Assembly (NCBI RefSeq): GCF_000092925.1
Contig: NC_014217.1
Location: 2,852,001-2,916,000 of the forward strand
DNA length: 64,000 nucleotides
Reading direction: 5' to 3'
From: Ancylobacter novellus DSM 506
Lineage (GTDB): Bacteria; Pseudomonadota; Alphaproteobacteria; Rhizobiales; Xanthobacteraceae
Each line of letters begins with the position of its first letter. Within the stretch, counting starts at the first letter, position 1. The position numbers and the translations under genes are program-made. This document shows positions 23,082 through 32,107 of this stretch, in pieces. Under the pieces are notes generated by a model. It did no database searches. It was not told where the DNA came from and saw only the letters and a list, made by a program, of their open reading frames with translations.

Positions 23082-23171
23082 CCCTCATGGCCGGGATTGA
23101 CCCGGCCAACTAGGACCACATCGCGCACCAGCGGGAAGGCTGGATCCCCGGGTCGAGCCCGGGGATGAGGG
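23082..23171. repeat. family A palindromic element, copy 3
   Basis: Left palindrome ggccgggattgacccggcc and right palindrome ccccgggtcgagcccgggg, with outer edges ccctcatgg and gatgaggg. It separates the convergent phaR and EAL-protein genes. Confidence 0.8.
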
Positions 23172-23183
23172 AAATCTGAAGGT

Positions 23184-24893
23184 TCAGCCAGCCCCGCCCG
23201 ACGGGCTGTCCGCCGGCAGGCCGATGAGTTCGCCCTGCAGATAGGTGCAGCCCCACTCGACCAGCTGGCTGCCGGTCTCCTCGTCCAGCACCCATTCCGC
23301 CACCGTCTCGATGCCGAGCTGGCCGGCGAGGTCGAGCAGCACGCGCACGAAGCTGCGGTCGTCCTCCGACTGCATCATGGTGGCAATGAAGCTGCCGTCG
23401 ATCTTCAGCATGTCGACATGCAGGCTGCGCAGGTTGCGGAACGAAGTGTAGCCGACGCCGAAATCGTCCATCGCCACCTTGCAGCCATGGCCGCGCAGCC
23501 AGGCGATGCGCGCGCGCATCGCCTCCATGTCGGGGATGGTCGTGCTCTCGGTGATCTCGACGATCAGCCGGCTGCTGAGCCCGGCGCGCGCGCCCTCCTC
23601 CACCAGCCCGAGCCAGGCGGCGTCGTTGATCGAGCCAGGCGAGACGTTGACCGAGAGCCGGGCGGCGGGGTCGGCGCGCAGCGCAGCCAGCGCCAGCTCC
23701 ATGGCGCGGCCGTCGACCAGCCGCGTCAGGCCGAAGCGGTCGGCGGTGGGGATGATCGTCGCGCCGTCATGCATCCGCCCGTCCCGTCCGGTGATGCGGG
23801 CGAGGCATTCATGGAAGGCGATGGCGCGCGTCTGCCCGCAGGCGATGGGCTGGAAGGCGAGCGACACCCGGTCCTCGTCCAGCGCGTCGACGATCTCGTC
23901 GGCGAAGCGCACATTGGCGTGCCGCTCGGCCGCGCGGTCGAGCGCCGGCGAATACATCTCCAGCGTGCCGCGCGCCGACCGCCGCGCGCGGTGCAGCGTA
24001 TCCTGCGCATGGGCGAAGATCTCGGAGACCGTGCGCCCCTGGCGCGGGGCGATCAGGCCGCCGGCCGAGACCGTGGCCGCCACCGCACCGGCGCTGGTGC
24101 GCGGCGGCGTCGCGTTGACCGTGGCGAGGAAGCGGCGGGCGGCAGGGGCGAAGCCCTCGCCCGGCTGCGCGCGCAGCAGCAGCCCGAACTTGCTCCCCGA
24201 GAAGCGGGCGAGTTCCTCGCCCTCGGCGAGCTGGGCGCGCAGGCGCAGCCAGATGACGTCGATCACCTCGTCGGCGACGAGGAAGCCATAGGCATCGTTG
24301 AGGTCGCCGAGATGGTCGACGCCGACCAGCACGAAGCCGAACTCGCTGTCCTCGCGATAGGCCAGCGACAGCCGCTCCTCGATCAGGCCGGCGAGCCGCT
24401 GGCGGTCGGTCTTGGGTTCGGCACCGCGGCTGAGGCCGATGCGCACCGGGCGCCCGACCGCCAGGCGGCGCAGGAAGCCGTCGACCCGCACCAGCCCACC
24501 CTCGGCGTCGAAATGGCACACGCCGCGGTCCTCGACCCACAGGCGGCGCTGGCCGCTGCCGGGCGGCAAAGCGAGGCAGTAGACGGTCTCGAAGAAGCGG
24601 GTGCTGCCGTCGCCGCCCGGCACGATGCCGAGCTGCATCGAGGCGAGCGCGGCGTCGTGGCGCGAATTGCCGGAGCCGGGCTCGATCAGCTCGGCATAGT
24701 TGCGGCCGCGCAGCGCCAGCGGCATTCGCTCGCGGCCCAGCACCTCCTCGGCCGCGGCGCTCCAGCGCACGAGATCGTCGGAGAGGGTCCAGCGATAGGA
24801 AGCCGCGCCGAGAGCGCGGACGGCCTCGGCCACCGAAGCCGGCGGAAGCACGGCATCGGGACCGGATTCGGCGAGCGTCTCATGCTTGGGCAT
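23184..24893 (-). CDS. PAS / degenerate GGDEF / EAL cyclic-di-GMP protein
   Basis: A 569-residue cytoplasmic protein without obvious membrane helices. A PAS-like sensor region occupies about 20-145 (SYRWTLSDDLVRWSAAAEEVLG). A GGDEF-type domain follows (about 165-315), but its signature reads SGSKF (232-236), so it cannot be a normal diguanylate cyclase. The EAL domain (330-560) has ECL (362-364) in place of EAL while keeping the metal-binding glutamate; Asn416, Glu447, DDFG (476-479) and Lys497 are in place, and VAEWVLDEE replaces the usual VAEGVET. Phosphodiesterase activity is plausible but not certain. The start at MPKHETLAES is preferred to one 25 codons upstream. Confidence 0.88.
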   Translation of the reverse strand: MPKHETLAESGPDAVLPPASVAEAVRALGAASYRWTLSDDLVRWSAAAEEVLGRERMPLALRGRNYAELIEPGSGNSRHDAALASMQLGIVPGGDGSTRFFETVYCLALPPGSGQRRLWVEDRGVCHFDAEGGLVRVDGFLRRLAVGRPVRIGLSRGAEPKTDRQRLAGLIEERLSLAYREDSEFGFVLVGVDHLGDLNDAYGFLVADEVIDVIWLRLRAQLAEGEELARFSGSKFGLLLRAQPGEGFAPAARRFLATVNATPPRTSAGAVAATVSAGGLIAPRQGRTVSEIFAHAQDTLHRARRSARGTLEMYSPALDRAAERHANVRFADEIVDALDEDRVSLAFQPIACGQTRAIAFHECLARITGRDGRMHDGATIIPTADRFGLTRLVDGRAMELALAALRADPAARLSVNVSPGSINDAAWLGLVEEGARAGLSSRLIVEITESTTIPDMEAMRARIAWLRGHGCKVAMDDFGVGYTSFRNLRSLHVDMLKIDGSFIATMMQSEDDRSFVRVLLDLAGQLGIETVAEWVLDEETGSQLVEWGCTYLQGELIGLPADSPSGGAG

Positions 24894-25014
24894 GAGCGGC
24901 CTTGGTCGGAATACGAGAACGCAACATGGTGTCAGGCTTGTCGGCGAAAAGAGCCAATAATTCGTCAAGCGGCGCGCGCATCCACAGATGCTCGCCTCCG
25001 CCCGGCGGGCGTCG

Positions 25015-26289
25015 CTACTGGGGCACCGTACCGGCGCGCACGACCTGCGCCGAGGTATCGATTACCGTGGCCCCGTCCGCCTCGGCCGCCGGCTCGGCCG
25101 CAACCGTGGTCGACGTCGAGGCCGCGGTGGCCGGAGCTGCGGCGGTCTGGCGCGCGGAGCCGCTGTTGGCGGGGCGCATCTGGTCGAGGCCGAAGAACTG
25201 GATGCCGGCGACCTGGACCGTGGGGGCTTCCCGTCCGGCCTGCGCCCGCATGATCATGCCGCGCAGCTCGGGCGCCATTTCGGCGAGCTGGGCGAACTTG
25301 CCGTGATTGAAGCCGTCGAGCGCCTTGACGCTGGTCATGTCGACCACGACGGCGCCGAGTTCCACCAGGTCGTTGTCGTTGGTGTAGGCGCCGAGCCGCG
25401 GCTTGTCACCGGCGATGAAGTTGGAGAAGGCCAGCGCCTTGTCGTCATGCGAGACGATGACGATGAACGGCTTGGGCGGCTTGCCGAAGCGCTTGAGCTG
25501 GGTCTTGAACACGTCGACGTCGATGTCAGGCGCGGCGAGGATGATGTTGCCGAGCTTCTTAAGCGGCACGTTCTGGCCGGAGATCTTGATTTGCCTGAGC
25601 GCCTCGACCGTCACCCAGTTCCCCATGGAATGGGCGAGGATGCTCACCTCCTCGGCGCCGCTGGCGAAGACGAGGCGGATGGTCTCCTCCAGCCGGTCGC
25701 GGGCGGCGGTGGCGCTGTTGTTGTCGTAGACATAGTCGGCAGTCTCGCCGCGCGAGGCCCAGGTGAACAGCACCGGCACCGCCGGCGACCTCGAATCCTC
25801 CTTCATCTGCGTCAGCCGGTACAACGCCTCGGAGAACAGGGTGTTGTAGCCGTGGACGAAGATGAAGACGTCGCGCTGCCCGGGCGGGCGGCGCTCGAGT
25901 TCCGCCTTCAGGTCGGCGGAGAATTGCTGCTCGGTGTCGCGATAGACTGCCTCGCGCACCACCATGTCGGTGGCGGGATTGGGGGTGGCCTGCTTGGGCC
26001 ACTCGATCATGCCCGGCTTGTGGGTCGGCGGCACGGAGATGTCGACGCGGGCGAAGCTGAGCGCGGGGGTGCGCTCGCCGCTGTAGAACACGCCGGGACG
26101 CGGATCGCGCGCCCGCGACGAGGCGACGAGGACCACATGGTCCTTGGCACCGGGGGCCGTGGTCTCGACCGCGGTCAGGGCTTCGGGTCCGGGGCGCGAT
26201 GCGCAGCCCGCCAGCAACGGCCCGGCCAGCGCCGTAAGAAGCAGCCACGCGCCGATCTGGCGCACTCGTCCGCTCGCGCTACGCAACAC
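25015..26289 (-). CDS. lipoprotein alpha/beta hydrolase of the DUF900 family
   Basis: A 424-residue protein with a lipoprotein signal peptide; the lipobox LLAGC puts the acylated cysteine at residue 29. The hydrolase core includes VFIFVHGYNT (141-150), the nucleophile elbow AHSMG with Ser221, and ILAAPDIDVDVF; the later DGFNHGKFA may carry the catalytic histidine. The C-terminal 60 residues are Ala/Thr/Ser-rich and probably disordered. Substrate is unknown. It is probably an envelope-anchored esterase; homologues with DUF900 are common in this order. Confidence 0.87.
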   Translation of the reverse strand: MLRSASGRVRQIGAWLLLTALAGPLLAGCASRPGPEALTAVETTAPGAKDHVVLVASSRARDPRPGVFYSGERTPALSFARVDISVPPTHKPGMIEWPKQATPNPATDMVVREAVYRDTEQQFSADLKAELERRPPGQRDVFIFVHGYNTLFSEALYRLTQMKEDSRSPAVPVLFTWASRGETADYVYDNNSATAARDRLEETIRLVFASGAEEVSILAHSMGNWVTVEALRQIKISGQNVPLKKLGNIILAAPDIDVDVFKTQLKRFGKPPKPFIVIVSHDDKALAFSNFIAGDKPRLGAYTNDNDLVELGAVVVDMTSVKALDGFNHGKFAQLAEMAPELRGMIMRAQAGREAPTVQVAGIQFFGLDQMRPANSGSARQTAAAPATAASTSTTVAAEPAAEADGATVIDTSAQVVRAGTVPQ

Positions 26290-26427
26290 TCACGCTCCCC
26301 AGCCGCCCCGCGCGACTTTGTACCATTTCTGCCGACCACTGGTAAGGCGCGCGCATGTCCCGCGCCACAAGGCGCGGCCGATATCGTCGGCATGGTTACC
26401 GAGCTACCACACCGCCCCAGACGCACG

Positions 26428-26451
26428 AAAGCCGGCCGCAGGGGCCGGCTT
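26428..26451 (-). terminator. probable terminator of rpmF
   Basis: Stem aagccggcc / ggccggctt with a five-base loop, 45 bases after the rpmF stop on the minus strand, followed by only a short T stretch. Confidence 0.55.
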
Positions 26452-26496
26452 CATGAAAGGCGACGGATGCGCGGGCGCCAGAGCGCCCGTCCGCGA

Positions 26497-26682
26497 TCAG
26501 GCCTCGGTCTTCACCTTCAGCACCTGGCGGCCCTTGTACATGCCGGTCTTCAGGTCGAGATGGTGCGGACGGCGCAGCTCGCCGGAATCCTTGTCCTCGA
26601 CATAGGTCGGCTTGGCGAGGGCGTCGGCGGAACGGCGCATGCCGCGACGCGACGGGCTGGTTTTCTTCTTCGGAACGGCCAT
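26497..26682 (-). CDS. rpmF: 50S ribosomal protein L32
   Basis: A 61-residue basic protein with the L32 start [22 protein letters not shown] and a central [16 protein letters not shown]. The usual zinc-binding cysteines of some L32 proteins are absent, which is normal in alphaproteobacteria. AGGAGA lies seven bases before the ATG. An in-frame ATG seven codons upstream is not part of the conserved protein. Confidence 0.96.
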   Translation of the reverse strand: MAVPKKKTSPSRRGMRRSADALAKPTYVEDKDSGELRRPHHLDLKTGMYKGRQVLKVKTEA

Positions 26683-26854
26683 GGTCTTCTCCTGTGCCGG
26701 CATGGCTCACGCCCTGAAGGAGGGCCGGCGCCGGATCGTCGTGTAATTCGAGTGGCGGCTTATACAGACTCATGCGCGCGAGCGAAAGAGGCTGGCGCAA
26801 CTCTGTTACGCGGCGTCATAGACGCTTTGTCCGCCAAGGCCAAGCGGGAGGCGC

Positions 26855-27544
26855 TCACAGGCAGGCCGTAAGCTCCGGCCCCTCGCGCGGCAGCCGTGCC
26901 AGCAGGTTGCCGGCGAGCCGGTTGAGCCCCGGCCCGGGCTTCGCCGCGTTGCGGCGGTACGGGTTGGGCAGCGTCACCGCCAGCAGCGCCGCCTGGCGCG
27001 GGCTGAGCTGGCCGGCGCCGCGGCCGAAGGCCCGCTGCGCCGCCGCCTCGGCCCCGAACTCGCCGTTCGGCCCCCATTCGGCGATGTTGAGATAGATTTC
27101 CAGCTGCCGATGCTTCGACATCACCGCGTTGAGATAGAGCGCCAGCGGGAATTCCAGCCCCTTGCGGATGTAGCTGCGCCCGTTCCACAGGAACAGGTTC
27201 TTGGCGAGTTGCATGGTGATGGTGGAGGCGCCGCGCGGCGCGTCGAGCCCGTCGGAATCGTCGATCACGCCCTGCAGCTCGACCATGTCGACGCCGAAAT
27301 GCGAGCAGAAGCGCGCATCCTCGGAGGCCAGCACGGCGCGAACGAGATTCTGCGAGATGCCCTCCAGCGGCACCCATGTACGGCTGACCGTCTGCCCGGT
27401 CGCCCAGCGTGCCAGCATCAGCGTCGAGACCGGCGGCACGATGTTGTAGACGAGCCCGAGCACGAGCGGCGTGGCCACGATGACCAGTGCCGCTCTCCAC
27501 AACCATCCCCGCAAGACGCCCATCCCGGCAAAACGCTCCCGCAC
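26855..27544 (-). CDS. mtgA: monofunctional peptidoglycan transglycosylase
   Basis: A 229-residue inner-membrane enzyme polymerising lipid II into glycan strands. One N-terminal helix (about 12-36, GWLWRAALVIVATPLVLGL) anchors a GT51 domain with all signature segments: SEDARFCSHFGVD (catalytic Glu about 74), GASTITMQLAKNLFL, RKGLEFPLALYL and EIYLNIAEWG. No transpeptidase domain follows, so it is the monofunctional type. rpmF lies downstream on the same strand. Confidence 0.95.
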   Translation of the reverse strand: MRERFAGMGVLRGWLWRAALVIVATPLVLGLVYNIVPPVSTLMLARWATGQTVSRTWVPLEGISQNLVRAVLASEDARFCSHFGVDMVELQGVIDDSDGLDAPRGASTITMQLAKNLFLWNGRSYIRKGLEFPLALYLNAVMSKHRQLEIYLNIAEWGPNGEFGAEAAAQRAFGRGAGQLSPRQAALLAVTLPNPYRRNAAKPGPGLNRLAGNLLARLPREGPELTACL

Positions 27545-27666
27545 TCCCTCGGCCCGGCTACCTTACCCAGCGGGGGCGTCCGGGTCGACCGCGCCGCCGC
27601 GGCGCTTGACCCGCCCCACGGCCTCGGGCACGGAAGCGAAACGTGCCTTCCAGCCCGGGTCCACCG

Positions 27667-28584
27667 ATGTCCGCCTCCCCTGCCCTGCCCGAAGCGCTCG
27701 CCGCCACCGCCGAGGCGGTCGCCGCCTATATCGACGCGGCGATCGCGCAGAGCGGCGCGCCGGGCGAGCGGCTGGCATCCGCGATGCGCCACGGTGCGCT
27801 CGCCGGCGGGAAGCGGCTGCGGCCCTTCCTCGTGATCGAGAGCGCGGCGCTGTTCGGGGTTCCCGCCGCCGCCGCCATGCCCGCCGCCGCCGCGCTCGAA
27901 TGCATCCACTGCTATTCGCTGGTACATGACGACCTGCCGGCGATGGACAATGACGACCTGCGCCGCGGCCAGCCGACCGTCCACCGCGCCTATGACGAGG
28001 CGACCGCCATCCTCGCCGGCGACGGGCTGCTCACCCTCGCCTTCGAGATCCTCGCCCGCGAGGAGGCCGGCCCGGATGCCGAGGTGCGCATCGCGTTGGT
28101 GGCCAGCCTCGCCCACGCCGCCGGCGTCGCCGGCATGATCGGCGGGCAGATGCTCGATCTCGCCGCCGAGGGACGATTCGCGAGCGGTCGTCCGCTCGAT
28201 TTGCCGGCTGAGGAGATCATCCGCCTGCAGGCGATGAAGACCGGCGCGCTACTGCGCCAGGCCTGTGAGGCCGGCGCCCTCGTCGGCCGGGCGACGCCGG
28301 AGGAGCGCGCAAGCCTCGACCGCTATGCCCGTGCCGTCGGCCGCGCCTTCCAGATCGCCGACGACCTGCTCGACGTCGAGGGCGAGGCAGATACCGTGGG
28401 CAAGGCGGTAGGCAAGGACGCCGCGGCGGGCAAGGCGACCCTCGTCGGCAAGCTCGGCGTCGCCGGCGCACGGGCCGAGCTCGCCCGCCTTGTGGACGAG
28501 GCAGAGGCGGCGCTGGCCGGCTTTGGCAGCGCGGCAACACTCCTCAAGGAAGCGGCGCGTTTCATAGCCGCACGGCGCAATTAG
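27667..28584 (+). CDS. ispA: polyprenyl synthetase, farnesyl-diphosphate-synthase type
   Basis: A 305-residue all-helical prenyltransferase adding isopentenyl diphosphate to allylic diphosphates. The first Asp-rich motif is DDLPAMD (88-94) and the second DDLLD (232-236). A tyrosine at the fifth position before the first motif (HCYSLVHDD) is the bulky residue that limits chain length to C15 in bacterial FPP synthases, favouring IspA over longer-chain enzymes. It supplies ubiquinone, undecaprenyl and hopanoid synthesis. Two in-frame starts 8 codons apart exist; the second matches homologues better. Confidence 0.92.
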   Translation: MSASPALPEALAATAEAVAAYIDAAIAQSGAPGERLASAMRHGALAGGKRLRPFLVIESAALFGVPAAAAMPAAAALECIHCYSLVHDDLPAMDNDDLRRGQPTVHRAYDEATAILAGDGLLTLAFEILAREEAGPDAEVRIALVASLAHAAGVAGMIGGQMLDLAAEGRFASGRPLDLPAEEIIRLQAMKTGALLRQACEAGALVGRATPEERASLDRYARAVGRAFQIADDLLDVEGEADTVGKAVGKDAAAGKATLVGKLGVAGARAELARLVDEAEAALAGFGSAATLLKEAARFIAARRN

Positions 28585-28679
28585 TACTTTGCTGATCTCG
28601 ACGGAACGATAAGTTGCGCGCATTCTTATCGTGACGTAAGCGTCGCACGTCGCGATGCCTGCGCCGCCTGGAGGTTCAA

Positions 28680-28952
28680 ATGCGTGCCGCCCCGTTCGCC
28701 TTCGCCGCGCTGATCGCCGGTGCCGCCCTGTTCGCCACGGCTCCCTCGCAGGCCCAGGAGACGCGCATCATCATCCGCAAGCAGCCGCCGCGTTCCTACC
28801 TCGATCCCGGCCCGGTGGTGAAGCCGGGCACGGCGCGCGACCTCAACTACATCTACGCCGCCCAGGGCTATTATCCGCATTATGGCGACGATGGCGGCAT
28901 CACCGGCAGGCGTTGGCCGCTGCCGAGCCGGTTCGAGCTGCCGGGCTACTGA
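28680..28952 (+). CDS. small secreted protein of unknown function
   Basis: A 90-residue protein preceded by a GGAGG site. Residues 1-24 form a signal peptide (MRAAPFAFAALIAGAALFAT, cleavage near SQAQ). The mature part is rich in Pro, Tyr and Gly (TRIIIRKQPPRSYLDPG, YIYAAQGYYPHYGDDGG) with no recognised domain. I do not recognise it. It is a stand-alone gene ending 29 bases before a clear terminator. Confidence 0.75.
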   Translation: MRAAPFAFAALIAGAALFATAPSQAQETRIIIRKQPPRSYLDPGPVVKPGTARDLNYIYAAQGYYPHYGDDGGITGRRWPLPSRFELPGY

Positions 28953-28981
28953 TTCGCCGGCTCAGCGCCGCGCCGCATGAA

Positions 28982-29007
28982 AAAAGCCCGGCTCTCGCCG
29001 GGCTTTT
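28982..29007. terminator. bidirectional terminator between the secreted-protein gene and leuB
   Basis: A perfect 11-bp stem (aaaagcccggc / gccgggctttt) with a tctc loop lies between convergent genes, with A-run on the left and T-run on the right, so it can serve both strands. Confidence 0.88.
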
Positions 29008-29032
29008 GCTTTTTCGGATCGCGCGACGGCCC

Positions 29033-30142
29033 TCAGGCCGCCCTCTCCAGTTCGGCGAGGACGGCGTCGCCCATCCCGGCGGTGCCGACGCGGGTCATGC
29101 CCTCGGACCAAATGTCGGCGGTGCGGTAGCCGTCCGCCAGCACGCCGGCGACCGCCGCCTCGATGCGGTCGGCCGCCTCCTGCTCGCCGAAGGAATAGCG
29201 CAGCGCCATGGCGAGCGAGCCGATCATGGCGATGGGATTGGCGAGGCCCTTGCCGGCGATGTCGGGCGCAGCGCCGTGCACCGGCTCGTAGAGCGCGCGG
29301 CGGCGGCCGGAGATTTCCTCCGTCGCGCCGAGCGAGGCCGAGGGCAGCATGCCGAGCGAGCCGGTCAGCATCGCCGCGACGTCGGAGAGGATATCGCCGA
29401 ACAGGTTGTCGGTGACGATGACGTCGAACTGCTTGGGCGCGCGCACCAGCTGCATGCCGCAGCTGTCGGCGAGCTGGTGCTCCAGCGCCACGTCCGCATA
29501 GTTGGCGCCGTGGACGGTGCTCACGACCTCCTTCCACAGCACGCCGGTCTTCATGACGTTGTGCTTCTCGGTCGAGACCACCTTGTTGCGGCGGGTACGG
29601 GCGAGCTCGAACGCGACGCGGGCGATGCGCTCGATCTCGTAGGATTCGTAGACCTGGGTGTCGACGGCGCGCTTCTGGCCGTCGCTGAGATTGGTGATGG
29701 TCTTCGGCTCGCCGAAATAGACGCCGCCGGTCAATTCGCGCACGATCAGCACGTCGAGGCCCTCGACCAGCTCGCGCTTGAGGCTGGAGGCGTCGGCGAG
29801 CGCGGGATAGCACACGGCCGGGCGCAGATTGGCGAAGAGCTGCAGGTCCTTGCGCAGGCGCAGCAGGCCCGCCTCGGGACGCGCCTCATAGGGCACGTTC
29901 GCCCATTTCGGCCCACCCACCGCGCCGAGCAGGATGGCATCGGCGGCAAACGCCTTGGCCATGGCTTCTTCCGAGATCGGCAGGCCGCAGCTGTCATAGG
30001 CGGCACCGCCGACGAGGTCCTCCTCGATAGCGAAGGAGGCGAGGCCGTGGCTGTCCAGCCAGCCGATGACGCGCTTCACCTCGGCCATCACCTCGGTGCC
30101 GATGCCGTCGCCGGGAAGGAGCAGGAGCTTGTGGGTAGCCAT
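29033..30142 (-). CDS. leuB: 3-isopropylmalate dehydrogenase
   Basis: A 369-residue NAD-dependent beta-decarboxylating dehydrogenase, third step of leucine synthesis. Family marks are [15 protein letters not shown] at the N-terminus, [45 protein letters not shown] and [15 protein letters not shown]. It is complete and preceded by a GAGGAAA site. leuD and leuC are on the same strand 4 and 7 kb upstream rather than adjacent. Confidence 0.96.
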   Translation of the reverse strand: MATHKLLLLPGDGIGTEVMAEVKRVIGWLDSHGLASFAIEEDLVGGAAYDSCGLPISEEAMAKAFAADAILLGAVGGPKWANVPYEARPEAGLLRLRKDLQLFANLRPAVCYPALADASSLKRELVEGLDVLIVRELTGGVYFGEPKTITNLSDGQKRAVDTQVYESYEIERIARVAFELARTRRNKVVSTEKHNVMKTGVLWKEVVSTVHGANYADVALEHQLADSCGMQLVRAPKQFDVIVTDNLFGDILSDVAAMLTGSLGMLPSASLGATEEISGRRRALYEPVHGAAPDIAGKGLANPIAMIGSLAMALRYSFGEQEAADRIEAAVAGVLADGYRTADIWSEGMTRVGTAGMGDAVLAELERAA

Positions 30143-30306
30143 GGTTTCCTCGCGTTCGCCTCGTCGTGAGCGTCGTTGGCGAGGGGAGTGCTAATGGCAG
30201 ACGCGGGCGCTGGCAAGCGGCGCCGCGCATGCCCGGCGGCAAAAGGAAACCGCCGGCGGGGGACCGGCGGCAGGTGGGGAGGAGAAGGGCCGGCGGCGAC
30301 CGGCCC

Positions 30307-30423
30307 CTAGAGCCCTTCCCGTTCGGATGGAACATCCGAACGATCAGGAAGTGCTCTGGATTTAATAAGCTGGAGCAATTCCTCTTCGATCAGATGATTC
30401 CATCTGATCGGGAAATGCTCTAG
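30307..30423. repeat. family D compound palindromic element
   Basis: The 117-bp element begins ctagagcccttcccg and ends cgggaaatgctctag, an imperfect inverted pair. Inside are two distinct perfect palindromes with 8-base arms: gttcggat-ggaac-atccgaac (30321-30341) and gatcagat-gattcc-atctgatc (30388-30409). It looks like two diverged copies of one unit placed head to head. I recall similar sequences scattered through Hyphomicrobiales genomes, but have no name for them. Confidence 0.85.
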
Positions 30424-30515
30424 CCGTCATCCCGGCCGAGCGAAGCGAGAGCCGGGATCGCTCTCCGATTTCACGCGATCCCGGATACGGCCTCGCGGCC
30501 GTTCCGGGATGACGG
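30424..30515. repeat. family C palindromic element, copy 1
   Basis: Edges ccgtcatcccgg and ccgggatgacgg are inverted. The left part has gaagcgagagccgggatcg and the right part gatcccggatacgg with ggcctcgcggcc. It abuts the family D element directly, so the whole 378-bp gap between leuB and the GMC gene, apart from the first 160 bases, is repeat sequence. Confidence 0.8.
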
Positions 30516-30520
30516 TTTCG

Positions 30521-32092
30521 TCAGATCGTTCCGCGCGACATCTCGTTGGCGATGAACTCCGCCTGGCGGATGGCCAGCGCCACGATGGTCAGCGTCGGGT
30601 TCTCGGCGCCGCCGGTGGTGAACTGGCTGCCGTCGGAGACGAACAGGTTCGGGATGTCGTGCGTCTGCCCGTGCTTGTTCACCACGCCGTCGCGCGCCTT
30701 CTCGCTCATCCGGTTGGTGCCGAGATTGTGCGTGGAAGGGTAAGGCGGCGTCGGCATGGTGCGGGTCGCCCCCACCGCCGTATAGATCGCCGAGCCCTGC
30801 TTATAGGCATGGTCGCGCATGGCGATGTCGTTCGGGTGGTCGTCGAAATGCACGTTCGCCACCGGCATGCCGTTCTTGTCCTTAACGTCGGCGTTCAGCG
30901 TGACGCGATTGGTCTCCTGCGGCATGTCCTCGCCGACGATCCACAGCCCGGCCATGTTGACATAGCCGTCCATCGCCGAGGTGAAAGAGCGGCCCCAGCC
31001 GCCCGGATCGAGGAAGGCGGCCATGAAGGGCAGGCCGAGCGAGAGCGTCTCCATCTCGTAGCCGCCGACGAAGCCGCGCTTGGTGTCGAGCGGCGCCTCG
31101 TCGCGCACGATCCCGGCCATGGTGGTGCCGCGATACATGTGCACCGGCTTCTCGAACACGGCGTAGACCGACCCGGTCATGTGACGCATGTAGTTGCGCC
31201 CCACCTGCCCCGAGGAATTGGCGAGGCCGTCCGGGAACATGCTGCTGGCGGAGTTGAGCAGCAGGCGCGGGCTCTCGATGGAGTTGCCGGCGACCGCCAC
31301 GATGCGGGCCTTCTGGCGCTGGGTCTTGCCGTCCTTGTCGACATAGACCACGCCGGTCGCCTTGCCCGAGGCGTCGTGCTCGATCTTCAGCACCATGGAT
31401 TGCGGGCGCACCTCGAGATTGCCGGTGGCCTCGCCGCGCGGGATCTCGGCGATCAGCGTCGACCATTTGGCGCCCGACTTGCAGCCCTGGAAGCAGAAGC
31501 CGATCTGCTGGCAGGAGCCGCGGTCGTTGCGCGCCTCGCTGTTGATCGCCATGCGCCCGGTCGACACCTCCTTGTAGCCGACCTTCTTCGCCCCGGCCTC
31601 GAACACCTTGAAGTTGTTGTTGCCGGGCAGGCCGGGAATGCCGTTGGTGCGGGTCACGCCCATACGGTCCTCGGCCTTGGCGTAGTACGGCTCCAGCTCG
31701 GCCAGCGTGATCGGCCAGTCCAGCAGATTGGCGCCGTCGAGGTCGCCATAGGTGGTGCGGGTCTTGAACTCGTGCTCCTGGAAGCGCAGCGAGGCGCCCG
31801 CCCAGTGCACCGAGGAACCGCCGACCGACTTGACGATCCAGGCCGGCAGGTTTGGGAAGTTCTTGTGCACCCGCCACGAGCCGGAGGTGGTGCGCATGTC
31901 GGTCCAGGCGAGCTGGGCGAAGCTGTCCCACTCGTTGTTGATGAAGTCTTCCATGTTGTGGCGGGCGCCGGCTTCCAGGATCACCACCTTCACGCCCTTG
32001 AGCGCGAGGTCGGTGCCGAGCGTGCCGCCGCCGGCACCGGAGCCGACGATGACGACGACGGAATCGTCATTGAGATCGAAGGGTGCAGCCAT
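30521..32092 (-). CDS. GMC-family dehydrogenase, gluconate 2-dehydrogenase large-subunit type
   Basis: A 523-residue FAD-dependent oxidoreductase. The dinucleotide-binding motif VVIVGSGAGGGTLGTDLAL is near residue 12, FAD-contacting SVGGSSVHWAGAS is near 110, and the C-terminal GMC region ends in FVSDGSQFTTGGAENPTLTI with VGATRTMPTPPYPSTHNLGT supplying the His region. No own signal peptide is evident; such subunits usually travel with a Tat-exported partner, and that partner gene lies 15 bp upstream. The substrate is probably a sugar, sugar acid or alcohol. The usual cytochrome c subunit gene is not adjacent. Confidence 0.88.
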   Translation of the reverse strand: MAAPFDLNDDSVVVIVGSGAGGGTLGTDLALKGVKVVILEAGARHNMEDFINNEWDSFAQLAWTDMRTTSGSWRVHKNFPNLPAWIVKSVGGSSVHWAGASLRFQEHEFKTRTTYGDLDGANLLDWPITLAELEPYYAKAEDRMGVTRTNGIPGLPGNNNFKVFEAGAKKVGYKEVSTGRMAINSEARNDRGSCQQIGFCFQGCKSGAKWSTLIAEIPRGEATGNLEVRPQSMVLKIEHDASGKATGVVYVDKDGKTQRQKARIVAVAGNSIESPRLLLNSASSMFPDGLANSSGQVGRNYMRHMTGSVYAVFEKPVHMYRGTTMAGIVRDEAPLDTKRGFVGGYEMETLSLGLPFMAAFLDPGGWGRSFTSAMDGYVNMAGLWIVGEDMPQETNRVTLNADVKDKNGMPVANVHFDDHPNDIAMRDHAYKQGSAIYTAVGATRTMPTPPYPSTHNLGTNRMSEKARDGVVNKHGQTHDIPNLFVSDGSQFTTGGAENPTLTIVALAIRQAEFIANEMSRGTI

Positions 32093-32107
32093 GTTTATGT
32101 CCTCCCC

